DNA from: Dicyema japonicum
Taxonomy: Eukaryota; Dicyemida; Rhombozoa; Dicyemidae
Length of the DNA stretch: 64,000 bases
NCBI GenBank assembly: GCA_011109175.1
Contig: RDEW01000007.1
Coordinates: 1,192,295 to 1,256,294 of the forward strand
Direction: 5' to 3'
The notes beneath the pieces are model-generated. The model saw nothing but the letters and a program-made list of their open reading frames with translations. It had not been told where the DNA came from and did no database searches. Below are positions 1-10,439 of the stretch, piece after piece. Each line of letters begins with the position of its first letter. Positions within the stretch are counted from its first letter, which is position 1. The translations under genes were made by a program, and so were the position numbers.

Positions 1-842
1 ATAATGATCTTCTGTTGCACGCTAGTTTTCTTAGGAAGTCCAAGTCGTCCGCCGAAGTTAGTCTCATACCAACCGCCGATAGGTCTTCATTCAAGATAGT
101 CGGAAGTGTCGTTCTTGGCCTTCCGCGGAATCCGGCTCCTGTGTGTGCGAAGTAGTTGTCCATTGCGACCAGGCCAAAGAAGCTCCATCTTGATTTGAAA
201 ATATCATCTGACAGCACACCGGATTTGTATTTATTATAAAGGTTTGCATTAGAAATCTTCATAGACCAGTTGATCTTGATAACCGATTTGAGCTGAGTTC
301 TGTGGAGTCAAGACAGTCCATTTCCCGTTTAGAGATTCCCAAGTACCCAGAGTTGTAGGTTAGTACCGGGATGACAAAAGCTTTGTATATTCTAGTGAGA
401 GTAGAGTAAAATGCGTCCAGCTCTCTGATATTTTTAAGACTAATGCTCGGGTTTGGGCATAAACATTTATGATGGAAATGACAGTTGATTTTATTTCCGC
501 ATTTGATTTGCAGCACTGCGACATGGTCAGATGCTGCCACACTCTTTAACACATTGAATCAGATCTTGATGGGCTGCAAATCCGAGACCATAATTTCGGC
601 AGGCTGATGAGAGACTAAAAAAATGGAATTTGCCAAACAGTTCTGTACATTATACAGTCGTTTTTTGTATCTTGTAGACAGCAGACAGAGATGTTGTATT
701 TTGTTAGATTGTATGCCAGTTGGTTGTAAGGTTGTTTAATTCCTCTGCAATTAAAAGTTTCCATAGTGAACGGAGATGTCGGTAAGGAATACGAATAAGA
801 CATAGTGCAATAGAGACGTCGTCACCTCCTCAACCAGAAAGA
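1..842 (-). mobile_element. LINE-A copy with internal deletion
   Basis: Minus-strand relative of the full-length LINE-A at 23956-26979. Its 5' end (near 842) has the same GGTTGAGG-GGTGACG start and encodes the start of the APE endonuclease (FNCRG, then YNISVCCLQ). The endonuclease text runs to DAFYSTLT and then jumps directly to the end of the reverse transcriptase region (IYKAFVIPVLTYNSG), so about 2 kb of the middle is missing. The 3' part continues to the window edge through the C-terminal tail region. Several frame breaks; not functional. A SINE lies directly upstream. Confidence 0.85.
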
Positions 843-843
843 T

Positions 844-1015
844 CACATTTCGCAGTGAAATGTTCACTGATGACGGCGTCACTCGTCAAGCCGTAGCATC
901 GAGATGCTTGGAACCTTCAACCGAAATGTACAGATTCGGACTAGGGACCTTCAGACCTCTTTCCCTGCATCCGTTACACTTCGCCAACTGGCGATACACT
1001 TTTCCGTCTCTTCCG
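844..1015 (-). mobile_element. tRNA-derived SINE copy
   Basis: Reads on the minus strand. The body is the repeated SINE core (plus strand: TTCACTGATGACGGCGTCAC, then CTCGTCAAGCC) that recurs at 30725, 39695, 50640 and 53560 in the same orientation and at 54420 in the opposite one. Upstream of the core is a degenerate tRNA-like head with a box A-like (TGGCGAAGTG) and a box B-like (AGTCCGAATC) stretch. No protein. Confidence 0.7.
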
Positions 1016-3631
1016 TCTCACCAATGTGAGTTGACGATCGAGCCAGGAACCAGCTTTGGAAGTCTTGTCATATGTTCTCTAACAGATATATTACGTCCCA
1101 CATTCCTCTCCTCTCTATACTCCAGAAAACCGTTGGTCAAACGCAGAAAGGGGCAACATAAGATAATTTGAGTATACAAGCGGGCCACACTAACAAATCT
1201 GATTTGTCCTGAGGTGCCGCTTTTACATGACATTGTTCGTATATCTGAAATGTATTAGTTGTTCCTACCTTAATCATGGATGACAAGTGTTCATCAGTCA
1301 GCTCTGTTCTCTAAGAAGATTTTATGATTTTATGAAAGAAAACAACTGTCCACAACATAGAACCGAACATTGCCATAATCCTCATTGAAAACTTTATGAA
1401 GTTTGTAAACTTTTCAGGATGTCATGAATAAACGCCAGATATCCCCATTGAGGTATTTTGCCCTGAGTGTAGAGTCAGACTGCATTTCTAATAATCCATT
1501 GTCAGCGCAGTGTTCTTCCAAACAAGTGGACGCACAGAATAAGTGACGTCATCGGATCCATCTAACTCAGGAGACGCCACATGTCTTGTCGGCATTCAAA
1601 AGAATCTATTTTTCATTACCTGTAGACTATTTCGACGAGTTCTGAATTGTACGTCAGCCATTGTCCTCTGGATCAACTGTGCTTGAATGAGGTGTCTTCT
1701 GGAACGTGTCAGGATCACAAGATTAGTTAGCTTGGTTTTACTTTCACCACATTATTTTAAATTTTCTCTCGTGTCAGCCTATAATCAATCATGGGGGCTT
1801 TCAATGATTGAACTACACTTTCTCCCTTTCTTGATTATATGTCCGCATTAACAACTGAAAATATTAGATGCTTTTGATGAAATCCAAAAAAGGAGGTAAC
1901 TTGGATGTAAAAACTGGTGGAAGAATAGTAATGAGTGAGCACAAGCGAACCCTAAATATAAAAAAAAAAAAACCAGGTGTTTAACTTAGTCAATCAAGAC
2001 ACATTTAAAAATTAAATTTTATTAAGGAAATAAAAGAGAGTAAACGATTATATAGCGGCTGTCCTGACTGCATGGCTATTCCCTTTCAGGATAGCGAGCG
2101 AGATTCGCTTAAATAACCAGCAGCACTCACGAGGGTCTCCTGTTCGTGTAGCGATCGATTCCCTAAACGAGACACAATTGTAAACAAAGATTGATAAGTT
2201 TCATTAATGTCTTATTTTTATTGGAAAACAGAAATAATCGATAATCCAGAATTCTTATATTAATTGAAATTCATTAAATTGATTATATTTGCTATAAATC
2301 AAACTGAATTCACTAATAAAGGTGAACGACCTCTGTGAACGTTTAAACTCAGGACGTATTGTCGCCATCATCTCTTTATCAAAGTCTTCCATCAAGCTGT
2401 GATTTTAATTGGCCAATTAACCTCACTTTTCAATAAATTTGTCAATTACGAGGTCAAGTGTTCGATAAAATGTTAGTATTCTAAAACTGTAGGAATATCT
2501 AAACTAATCCTCTACTAAATAATCCCGTATTTTTATAGATCTAATAAAACTGTATTTACATGACTGGCTACGTATGTGGTCCTATTAATAATATTATATT
2601 AATTTAACAGATTATTGAGCCAAATCAATCAGAATTGTCAAATAAAAAGTTTAAAACTTTAAAATAATTTATTTAACTGAAATTAATTAAGTCAATTCTT
2701 ATGAAGGTATCCATTATAGCCTACAGCCATTGAACACGCAAGTTACCTCTCATTATTGAGAGCCGAGTATTCTGGAAGAGCCATCGTATCATTATAGGCT
2801 CCCCTTTCCGCAGTCCTCTTAACCTGATAAACTCAGACGTGCTAATAAAATCTTTTAAAAGTTTAAATTATATTTACAATGTTTGAGAATTTGTTATTAT
2901 TTTTTTCCAACAAATGTATTATTTTTGTGAACAATGAATAGTCAGTCAGGTTGAGGTGGTGACATACCTCAATTACGTCTACATAAATTCATGATGGATG
3001 AAAGACCGTGCCTTCCTTCTCGTAAGCATATACGCTTGAAACATTGGAAAAAACTATGTTCTGAACAAAACAAGTATGGAATCCATGTAGGATCAGGGTT
3101 CAAATTGAAATAACTTGGGGGATCATCAAACTTTAAGATGATGCTAATAAAAATGAGAACAAAAGTCAAAGCAGACTTAAGTTGATCTCATTGATACTCT
3201 GATTAAGCAGTCTGTTAGCCCTCATGGTCAAATTTCATGTTTAATAAGCAGTTTGTATAAATTCAGCATAAAGGACATTTATTTTAATTAAACCTGAACA
3301 GACATGCAGGCAATAAAAGAAATAATCAATAAAGCCATCTTCAAGCACTGAAACCTTGGTTTCTTGAGTCAAGTCTATTGGTATTAGTCTTTATTTTTAT
3401 AGAACTTTTTAATAAGTCTTATGCGGTCATCCAACATTTGCAAACCACAAATTCAATAAAAATCACGGAGCTCCCACGTGATCAATCAACACTGGGAATC
3501 CGCAAACCCACTAAACAAGTCTTAAGTGAGGTCAACATTTGATAGTACAAACACACTAAAACAGCTCCCACGTGCATAATTAAAAAGACAACTAGAACAA
3601 TACACAAAGTATGCAAAGACTGAAAGGAAAA
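1016..3631. other. Gene-poor AT-rich stretch
   Basis: No exon chain could be built here on either strand. A short match to the LINE-A 5' end (AGGTTGAGGTGGTGAC) sits at 2949-2964 on the plus strand. The segment near 2080-2170 weakly resembles 53790-53890, and 2735-2800 weakly resembles 17695-17765, so old dispersed repeats are likely. The rest is AT-rich with no recognisable feature. Confidence 0.4.
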
Positions 3632-4717
3632 TCAATGAAAGTTAGTTTCTGATATTTTCTTAACTCTGTCATTGCCTACATCGTTCATTGTTGAAGACCT
3701 CCTCTTTTGAACTTTCACATCATCATCTCAAATTACACAATCTGTCAAAAATAACATCATACAATACGATTCCAAATTGTCCTCAGAATTCACCTGCATG
3801 TCCCCTACTCGCTTAATTACAGATATAATCGTGTCGTTTAATGAAGGATCTTTCACATCCTGAGGATTCTGGGGGACCGTACTGCTCACTTCCTCAGCTT
3901 CCTTCTCAATCACTTTCCCAGTTTCAGGTGGAGGGAGATCAGTAGACTGGGACTGGATAAAATTGAAGTCATTAAATCCATTATTTATAATGGGCTGGTG
4001 GAAATTAAGAAACTGATTTCCGTTGACAAAATAACTCTACAACGTTATCACGTGTCAAACCTGTTGATTTATAGAATTTGCGTTGTTAAAATTGCCTGTC
4101 GATGGGAAAGTTCTACATGTGGTACAAAACTGACCTATTCATGTACTCAAAGTACGTCTCATTTGGCAAGAAAATTGGATTTTGCATGAACATCAATTGG
4201 TTAAAAATTCTCGGATTCATAAGGATGTGATGATACCAATGCATCCAAAATTGGCTACAAACTACTATAAAACATAGAAATACGTTGATCAGAGTAAATG
4301 GGCATCCCAATGTTATTTGGGCATGTGGGTTGGACAGAAGGAATAGGTCTCTCCTCTTGGATCTTTCTCTGCTCTTCCAGATATTGTTGTTCTGGAATTA
4401 CAATTTGTAGAACCTAACAAGTCATTCTCCACGGTTTTGTGCATAACATCTCTTATTTTAACGTTAAAAACGAGAGAGCTTTCGTCTAATCCATTTTTCA
4501 TGCTTTTAACGAATAACTCAAGTCTACGTTGGCAGCCTAGACAACATTTTTCAGCATCAGTCGGGATTTCAAAGTACTTATAAATTTTGTCCTTTTCCTC
4601 TTCGGAACAGATTTCTACGAGGGATGTGAATTCTGAAATCTTCTCCCCAGTGTGATTATGAGAACAGGTTTTGATTTCGCATTTTGGCTCCTCTTTGGAC
4701 TGATTATTCGATTTCAT
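3632..4717 (-). CDS. Unidentified five-intron gene, possible nuclear protein
   Basis: Exons join into an open frame of about 322 codons from the ATG at 4717 to the TGA at 3632. Introns (plus coordinates) are 4392-4413, 4262-4283, 4113-4134, 4037-4060 and, less surely, 3712-3738; sizes are 22, 22, 22, 24 and 27 nt, all GT-AG. Without the last intron the frame stops at 3728. The first exon is acidic and has a CC-x2-C cluster (CCLGCQRRLELF) that could bind zinc. The second is a charged helix (LLEQQYLEEQRKIQEERP), then an aromatic segment (QFWMHWYHHILMNPRIF), then an Asn/Gln-rich stretch and a basic tail. I do not recognise the family. The low-complexity middle and basic end suggest a nuclear regulator, but that is inference. 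Total exon length is divisible by three, which supports the model. Confidence 0.65.
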
Positions 4718-5591
4718 GTGAATAGTACCCAACGTCAAGACCGCACTTTTAATTTATCATTTTTTATTTAATAATTGGCGTTTACCTTTTAAAAATTAAA
4801 AAATTAATTTAAATAAAAATTAACTAATTATACTTATAAGATGATATAATTATTTATTTAATTCAATATTTTATTGTTACCCTCTAATAGACATAATTGA
4901 AATTGATTATTGAAGAAGTCTAGTATGATCAATAATTTAGAGAACACTAAAACACGCTTGGTTTATTATCCTTATTATTATAACTTTTCAATTTTAGCTT
5001 AGTTTCCGGATAGCCACGTGGTTGACGCAGTGACGTACTTTTACTGCACGAACTACTTACCTTCATGATGGATGCTAGGACTCGACTTTTACTTAATTTC
5101 ATCAAATTTTTGTATTTCCAATGAGTAAGGAAAATGTCATCAGTGTCCTTGAATATGTTTGTTACGTGGTTTCCGTCTACCTTTAATCCCTTATCTTAGC
5201 CAATCTTTGAGACATTTTAGCATTATTGAATTTTAAATAATGATTGGTTGACAGTCAAGGATATCTGTAATCATCAAATATTACGAAATGTAGTCTTGGA
5301 TGGAAAGGTATAGTACACTGACTGTTCTCATCTCCCTAACATTTTGTTCCCCTAATGGAAGAAACATCAAAAACCACAAATTATCATTTGAGTTCAAACC
5401 AATTTAATTGGAAGAACTAGTCATTATATTCTCGAATGTTCTAATAAATCCAATGACGTGAGTATTTATAGACTTACAAATCATGATGAATTATTACAGC
5501 TGATTTATTACAAATTAATCGATTTATATTTAATTTATCAATTTGATTATCAAGATTACCCCTGAATTATATACTCTCCCTTTTCGACATA
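4718..5591. other. AT-rich intergenic stretch
   Basis: Upstream flank of the minus-strand gene ending at 3632. It is very AT-rich at 4745-4990, with no exon chain or clear repeat seen. It probably includes the promoter of that gene, but no specific element can be named. Confidence 0.4.
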
Positions 5592-5627
5592 TTTATAGGA
5601 TAATTTTATATCCTTAAAGGTGGTGAA

Positions 5628-5945
5628 AACCGCGTGGCGCCATGTGGTGCTGCGTGGTTAATTGGTTGAAGTTTTCTGCTAGCTTGTCTCTTCCTCTTCT
5701 CTCTTCCTATTAGAGTGGCGTCATGTGATCCACCTGTCTAGGTGACGCCCAGTGCCAGCCCGGCACGAAAAAGGATCATTTGCTCTCCCCCACTCCACTG
5801 GAGGGGTTCCCACAACTGCATGTAATGGACGTCTTACCTTTTATGCTGATTCCGGATGGACTCTGTTTCTGTAGAAGTGGAAACTGGATACACTTAATTA
5901 GTTGTTTACTTTAACTTCTTTCTCGGTGCATCCGGGGTTAATAAA
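5628..5945 (-). repeat. Dispersed repeat R, copy 1
   Basis: Same sequence family as 10150-10412 and 18425-18830 (plus strand) and the short piece at 62045-62130. Shared landmarks, read on the minus strand, are CCCCGGATRCACCGAG at one end, CCCCTCCAGTGGAGT in the middle and GGCACTGGGCGTCACCTAG further on. No coding potential. In copy 2 it sits immediately upstream of the LINE-B coding region, so it may be a LINE-B 5' untranslated region. Confidence 0.65.
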
Positions 5946-5956
5946 TTAAAAAATTA

Positions 5957-6611
5957 AAAATTTACCAACAGTAGAGGACAAATATTCATTGTCACTATCC
6001 TATGCAGGTGATGTATTCTGCACACCACTTCACAAAATCAACTCCTTTATCGAACAACTATTCTCACTGTCAACTTGTGAAGATTGCAGAAGGAATAAAA
6101 GACATACCTCGCATCATCCATTTTACTTACGTTGGTAGAAAAGAGTGTTGTTTACACCGTGACGGGCCAATTTACCCGGATGTCCAGGGAGGGAGAATTC
6201 TGATTGATCGATTGGAGGAGGGGACATGTGTTGTATTACTAGTTTTCGGAGGGGTATTGTGTAAACAAAATCGTGTATGTCAAATTAATTTTTCTGATCG
6301 CAATGTTTTTGATTTTTTGTAGTTTGTTGATAGAATTGATCAAATGATGATGGTAGAAATGATATCTGCGATTGCATTAAAGCCAAGTTGCCGATAAATT
6401 CGTCCATCTCTTTGACTGGAGAGATTTTCAACATTAATGGTACTTTTTACAAAATGTTTTCCACGAGGAAATATATTATCCATAAAAAGCTGTTCTTAAT
6501 ATCATAAATAGAATAGTTGTTCGGAGTTGATTTTGTGAAGTGGTGTGCAGAATACATCACCTGCATGGATAGTGACAATGAATATTTGTCCTCTACTGTT
6601 GGTAAATTTTT
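5957..6611. repeat. Long inverted repeat (about 100-bp arms)
   Basis: The left arm 5957-6063 and right arm 6511-6611 are nearly perfect reverse complements. Landmark: TGATGTATTCTGCACACCAC in the left arm, with its complement in the right arm. A transcript could fold into a long hairpin with a loop of about 447 nt. It lies inside the outer 19-bp inverted repeat of 5592-6647. Confidence 0.8.
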
Positions 6612-6794
6612 ATTTTTTTAAATTATCCTATAAAATTATCCTATAAACATCTTTTTGAGTGAACTTGTATGTTTACAATGCCAAAGTTGACCGATCTATG
6701 GAAGCGACCTGCATTAACTATATCCTACTTAGTAGCTGCTGGTCTCTTAAAAGTTATCGTGGCCGGTGTATTGAGTCGTCAATCGTTTTTATAC

Positions 6795-7290
6795 TTACAA
6801 AGTTACAACCCTTAGATGTGTGAGGATGTAAATGCGATTATGACCATTTCTGACAAGTGGTTCCTGAGTTCGAGAACCTTCACGTGGATCAAGGTTGTGG
6901 TTTAAAGTCATCAGTAGATTTTCAACCAAGTCAGGTGAAAAGACATATACAGGATCCGTCCAAAAGGGGAATCTTATGGAATAATCAATGATTCTATTAA
7001 CAGAAATACATAACCACATGACGCACTTATAGACATAACCATATGATTGGAATAAAATAAATGAAATTATTCCATGACCAACAGTAAATCAAACTAATCT
7101 CCTGTTCCTGACCTGTTCCATTAAAACCCTCATCTATGCACGGGTATCCAAAGAACATTTTCAGTGAAACTGAGGTCGAAGCGAGAACTCGTCGCAAGGG
7201 ACGAAATGGTCTTTTGGTCGAATAAAGAGATGGACACTTTTTGAATGAACATTTGGCGTCTCCTGAGATAGGTAGATTCGATGACGCCAC
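6795..7290 (-). other. Open stretches without a convincing gene
   Basis: The minus strand has two open stretches (7027-7290 and 6795-7019) with a good-looking acceptor (TTTTTTCTAG) just upstream at 7288. No ATG-initiated chain with introns of the usual 22-28 nt joins them, and the peptides (such as MFFGYPCIDEGFNGT) match no family I recognise. Either a broken gene or chance. Confidence 0.25.
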
Positions 7291-7489
7291 TAGAAAAAAA
7301 AGAAATCTTGAATCAAGTAGCAGATGGCATCACAGTATGGGAATTACTATTATTATTAACCCCAGTTGTTGTGAAGCATGTTTGTTTCTCAGAATGAGTT
7401 AGAAACATTGTCAGAGTACCTATCTACGAATGGATATGAAAGAGAAATCAACACTAACGTAGACATGGTGGTCCATGGATATGACTTCT

Positions 7490-9880
7490 ATCACGTCACT
7501 ACGGGCGATGGCTGAATTGGTTGACCGAGATGACAAAGCTGAATGGATCGCACAAGTTGTGGAACTGCCAAGTCGAGATTTGGAAGGATGCCTCGGGGTG
7601 GGTGGCCGTTAATTGCAGATATCTTCAAAATTCGGTTCGGTACCACCAAATCTTTGGCAAACGTAAAATTACTTCTCAAAACTCATGTAAAGAATACTAC
7701 GTGTCACCAAGAAGGAAATCGGTTGAGCGTCGAGAAGTCGGAGATTGCCTGTTTCACTAAGTGCTTGGAAGAGTTTTCATGCCAGATTCAAGAGATCAAG
7801 TCGATTTCCCGCGATAAACGAAAACCAACCAGGAAAATTCCTTATCGGTTTCTCAAAAAGGATATATTATCCGGATTGAATTATGCTGTGGGATACTATA
7901 TCAATGATATGCCCACGAATACAATGGATAATATTACAGATATTCTTTATGCAACACAATGCTCATATGAAACATTTACTACTGCTGTTCACAAGGAGAG
8001 CAACTGGCTACAATCAATAAATAGGCGACTTACAAAACTAAAGAATCACGCTGAGAAAATCAGCGCACTAGTTGGGTCATCGGGAAGTCAGAAGTATGAT
8101 GATTCGACGAGAGAAGCTTTGTGTGCTTATGCATACAAGAAGTAAAAAAACAGATCTTGAAAGAGTGTTGTGTACAAACAATGAAGAGACAAGAATCGTT
8201 GAAAAAAAGATTAGGATGCACAAGTCCAGACAGGAATTTCGAAGAGACAATTTATGCTTTTAGCTTAATAGAAGGCGCTTTTATAGGAAAATGAGAGAGG
8301 AAGGCCGCTGTTCTGTGTACAATTTTGAGATCGAGGAATGTTCAGCTTTTTGGAAAACCATGTGGAAGGAAAAGGATAAGAAGGATGTGGATTCTCTATA
8401 TCCAAATGGATTACTAGGGAAGAGGAGACATATGCTGAGTTCTCGAAAGGATTGCTGGGAATAATCAAACTATTGCCAAAGTGGAGAGCGTGCGGGTGTG
8501 ATGGGATCTACAATTTCTTTATTAAGAAGATTACGATAAAAGAAAAATCGACTCCTGAAGCATGGTTTTTCACTGGTGTCACTTACCTTATCCCGAAGAA
8601 AGAGGTTTGTGACTCTCCGAAGGACCTTATCCAATCACGTGCATGTCTAACCTCTATAAATTGACAACAAAGTGGGTGAATAACAAGCTGAGCAAATATA
8701 TTGAAGCACTCGATCTAATCAGTGATAACCAGTTAGGAACTCGTAGAATGTGCCAGGGCGCAAAGAAACAATCCTTGGTCAACCAATGCATTAACAACCA
8801 GTCGGCCAATTGGTCGGATTCACTGTAAACTTGCAAATAAAGAAAGATTGTATTTACAGAGAGATTTTCTTGGGAGAGATTGACTTCTGTTGTATGTAAA
8901 AGTGAAAGAATACTTCTCCATTTTTACAACGACCTGCAACACAAGTCCAACAATTGTTTGAAGAGAGCAGAAATCCTAAGGGTCTTGAACGCAAAGAAAA
9001 ATCATATGGCCACAATCGTAGGATTTCTAGCTGGAAAAAACCGCTTAGAGACAAGGGACTTAAATCTAAAGCAACTAAAAGATGTACAACAAAAGGAGCT
9101 ATTAGAAAAAATAAAAAAAAACCTATGCATGCTATGATGTTCGATTCAACAGAAGATCAGAATGTTGATATCAAACAATCTAGCCAATCGTTAATCGCCG
9201 GGAACAACTCCCCAAGGACCGAGGGAATGCCATGCTATGTCTAGGATCGAATTGTTTTCTTTAAGGAAAATGGCGCAAAATGCAGCCATTGCAATTCAGC
9301 GAAAAAAACAGTGGATCATCTGGCGACAAGGTGTGGAAGAATGCTCAATAGTGACTACCTACGTCGTCATAATGAGGTCGTCAGGTGCATACACTTATAC
9401 CTGTGCAGCAGTATGGAATAAAGAAATCGAAAAGACTAAATACTCATTCAGTGCAATCAACGGTTGTAACTGAATTTGTGGAAATTCGCGTTGATACAAC
9501 AATAGCTACTGATACGAGAATAGAGCATAACAAGCCAGATATTTTCGTGTATGACAAAATCAAGAACATAATAACGCTAATAGAAGTGAGAATAACCTCC
9601 CAGGATTCTTTGAAACATGTCGAAGTAGAGAAAGGCCGCAAGTACTATCTTCTCGCAAGTGAGCTGGGGATAATACACAAAGCCAAAGTACACGTGGTCC
9701 CTGTAGTCCTTACTTGATGGAGTCGTGAGCAAATATTATAAACACCATTTAAGCCATCTAAAATTGAATGCTTTGTAGGAGCCTACATGCAGACGGTAAC
9801 GATCAAAAAACGATGGAAAGCGTTTTGGGCGGTCACGATTGCATGTCGGAGTACTTGTCGAAATGAAAATAGAATTTGAT
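7490..9880 (+). mobile_element. Decayed R2-like LINE with restriction-like endonuclease
   Basis: Plus-strand remnant of a non-LTR retrotransposon of the REL-endonuclease type. An open N-terminal part (7543-8145) has FGRMPRGGWPLIADIFK. Reverse transcriptase remnants follow at 8450-8830 (WRACGCDGIYNFFIKKI, then GVTYLIPKKE, then ISDNQLGTRRMCQGAK). The palm with the YxDD motif is missing, so there is an internal deletion. The C-terminus carries a CCHC knuckle at about 9278-9330 (CSHCNSAKKTVDHLATRC) and a PD-(D/E)XK-like core at 9530-9590 (NKPDIFVYDK, then LIEV), followed by KHVEVEKGRKYYLLASELG. Many frame shifts and stops. Related endonuclease ends occur at 12607-12966 and 63600-64000. Confidence 0.8.
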
Positions 9881-9989
9881 GTTAACTAACTATTAACTAT
9901 TTTTGTTTGTTACAAATAAACTACTTATTAACCCTGTACTTACAATTGTAAGCCCAGCACAAACAGTCATAACTAATTAATCCAAGAAA

Positions 9990-10140
9990 GGAACCAAAGG
10001 GAGAACATCGACCAATTCCATTTTCCAATACTTCATTACAGACTTCCGCTTGGTGGAGAATTAGGTCCGCCCTCTTCCATTTCGTTGCAAATCTTACTTT
10101 AGCGGACATCACTTCATTCTTCGGAGGAATAGTTTTCATA
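9990..10140 (-). repeat. Dispersed repeat shared with 19640-19735
   Basis: The minus strand reads an open stretch beginning MKTIPPKNEVMSAKVR; a related copy at 19640-19715 reads MKNLPPKNEVMSAMVR. The similarity extends upstream (ATTTTCACCAG-GGATTTGGTC). Probably the edge of an unrecognised element. Function unknown. Confidence 0.45.
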
Positions 10141-10149
10141 ATGTAATCT

Positions 10150-10412
10150 TCACCAGAGGATTTGGTCAGGGAGAAGGTAAGTTAAAGTAAACAATTAGTT
10201 AAGTGTATCCAGTTTCCACTTCTACAAAAACAGAGTCCATTGGAATCAACAAAAAGGGTAAAGACAACCTATTACTTACAGTGTGGAAACCCCTCCAGAG
10301 GAGTTAGGGGAAGCAAATGATTGTTTTTTGTGCCAGCCTGACACTGGGCGCCACCTAGACAAGTGGAATTTTAGCCTGGCGTCATGCGGTTCACCTGTTG
10401 TTGTGGTGGCGC
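10150..10412 (+). repeat. Dispersed repeat R, copy 2
   Basis: Shares the landmarks of the copies at 5628 and 18425, including CCCCTCCAG-GGAGT and ACACTGGGCGCCACCTAGAC. It runs into the LINE-B coding region just downstream, consistent with a LINE 5' untranslated region. Confidence 0.6.
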
Positions 10413-10439
10413 TCAGTGCAAGTTCGCATGGAAGAGAAC

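Larger units (their letters stand above)
5592..6647. mobile_element. Composite element bounded by perfect 19-bp inverted repeats
   Basis: The 19-base TTTATAGGATAATTTTATA at 5592-5610 has its exact reverse complement at 6629-6647. Inside lie a copy of dispersed repeat R (about 5628-5945) and a second, inner inverted repeat of about 100 bp (5957-6063 against 6511-6611) that flanks a 447-bp centre. The centre has a 106-codon open stretch with no recognisable family and is best treated as non-coding. The layout is that of a MITE-like, non-autonomous DNA element. No transposase and no clear target duplication were seen. Confidence 0.6.

Noticed and set aside
259-552. A 97-codon ORF as a host gene
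   Set aside because: It is the fusion point of a LINE-A endonuclease and RT tail across an internal deletion.
6002-6322. A 106-codon ORF as a gene
   Set aside because: It begins within the left arm of a palindrome and has no family features or intron partners.
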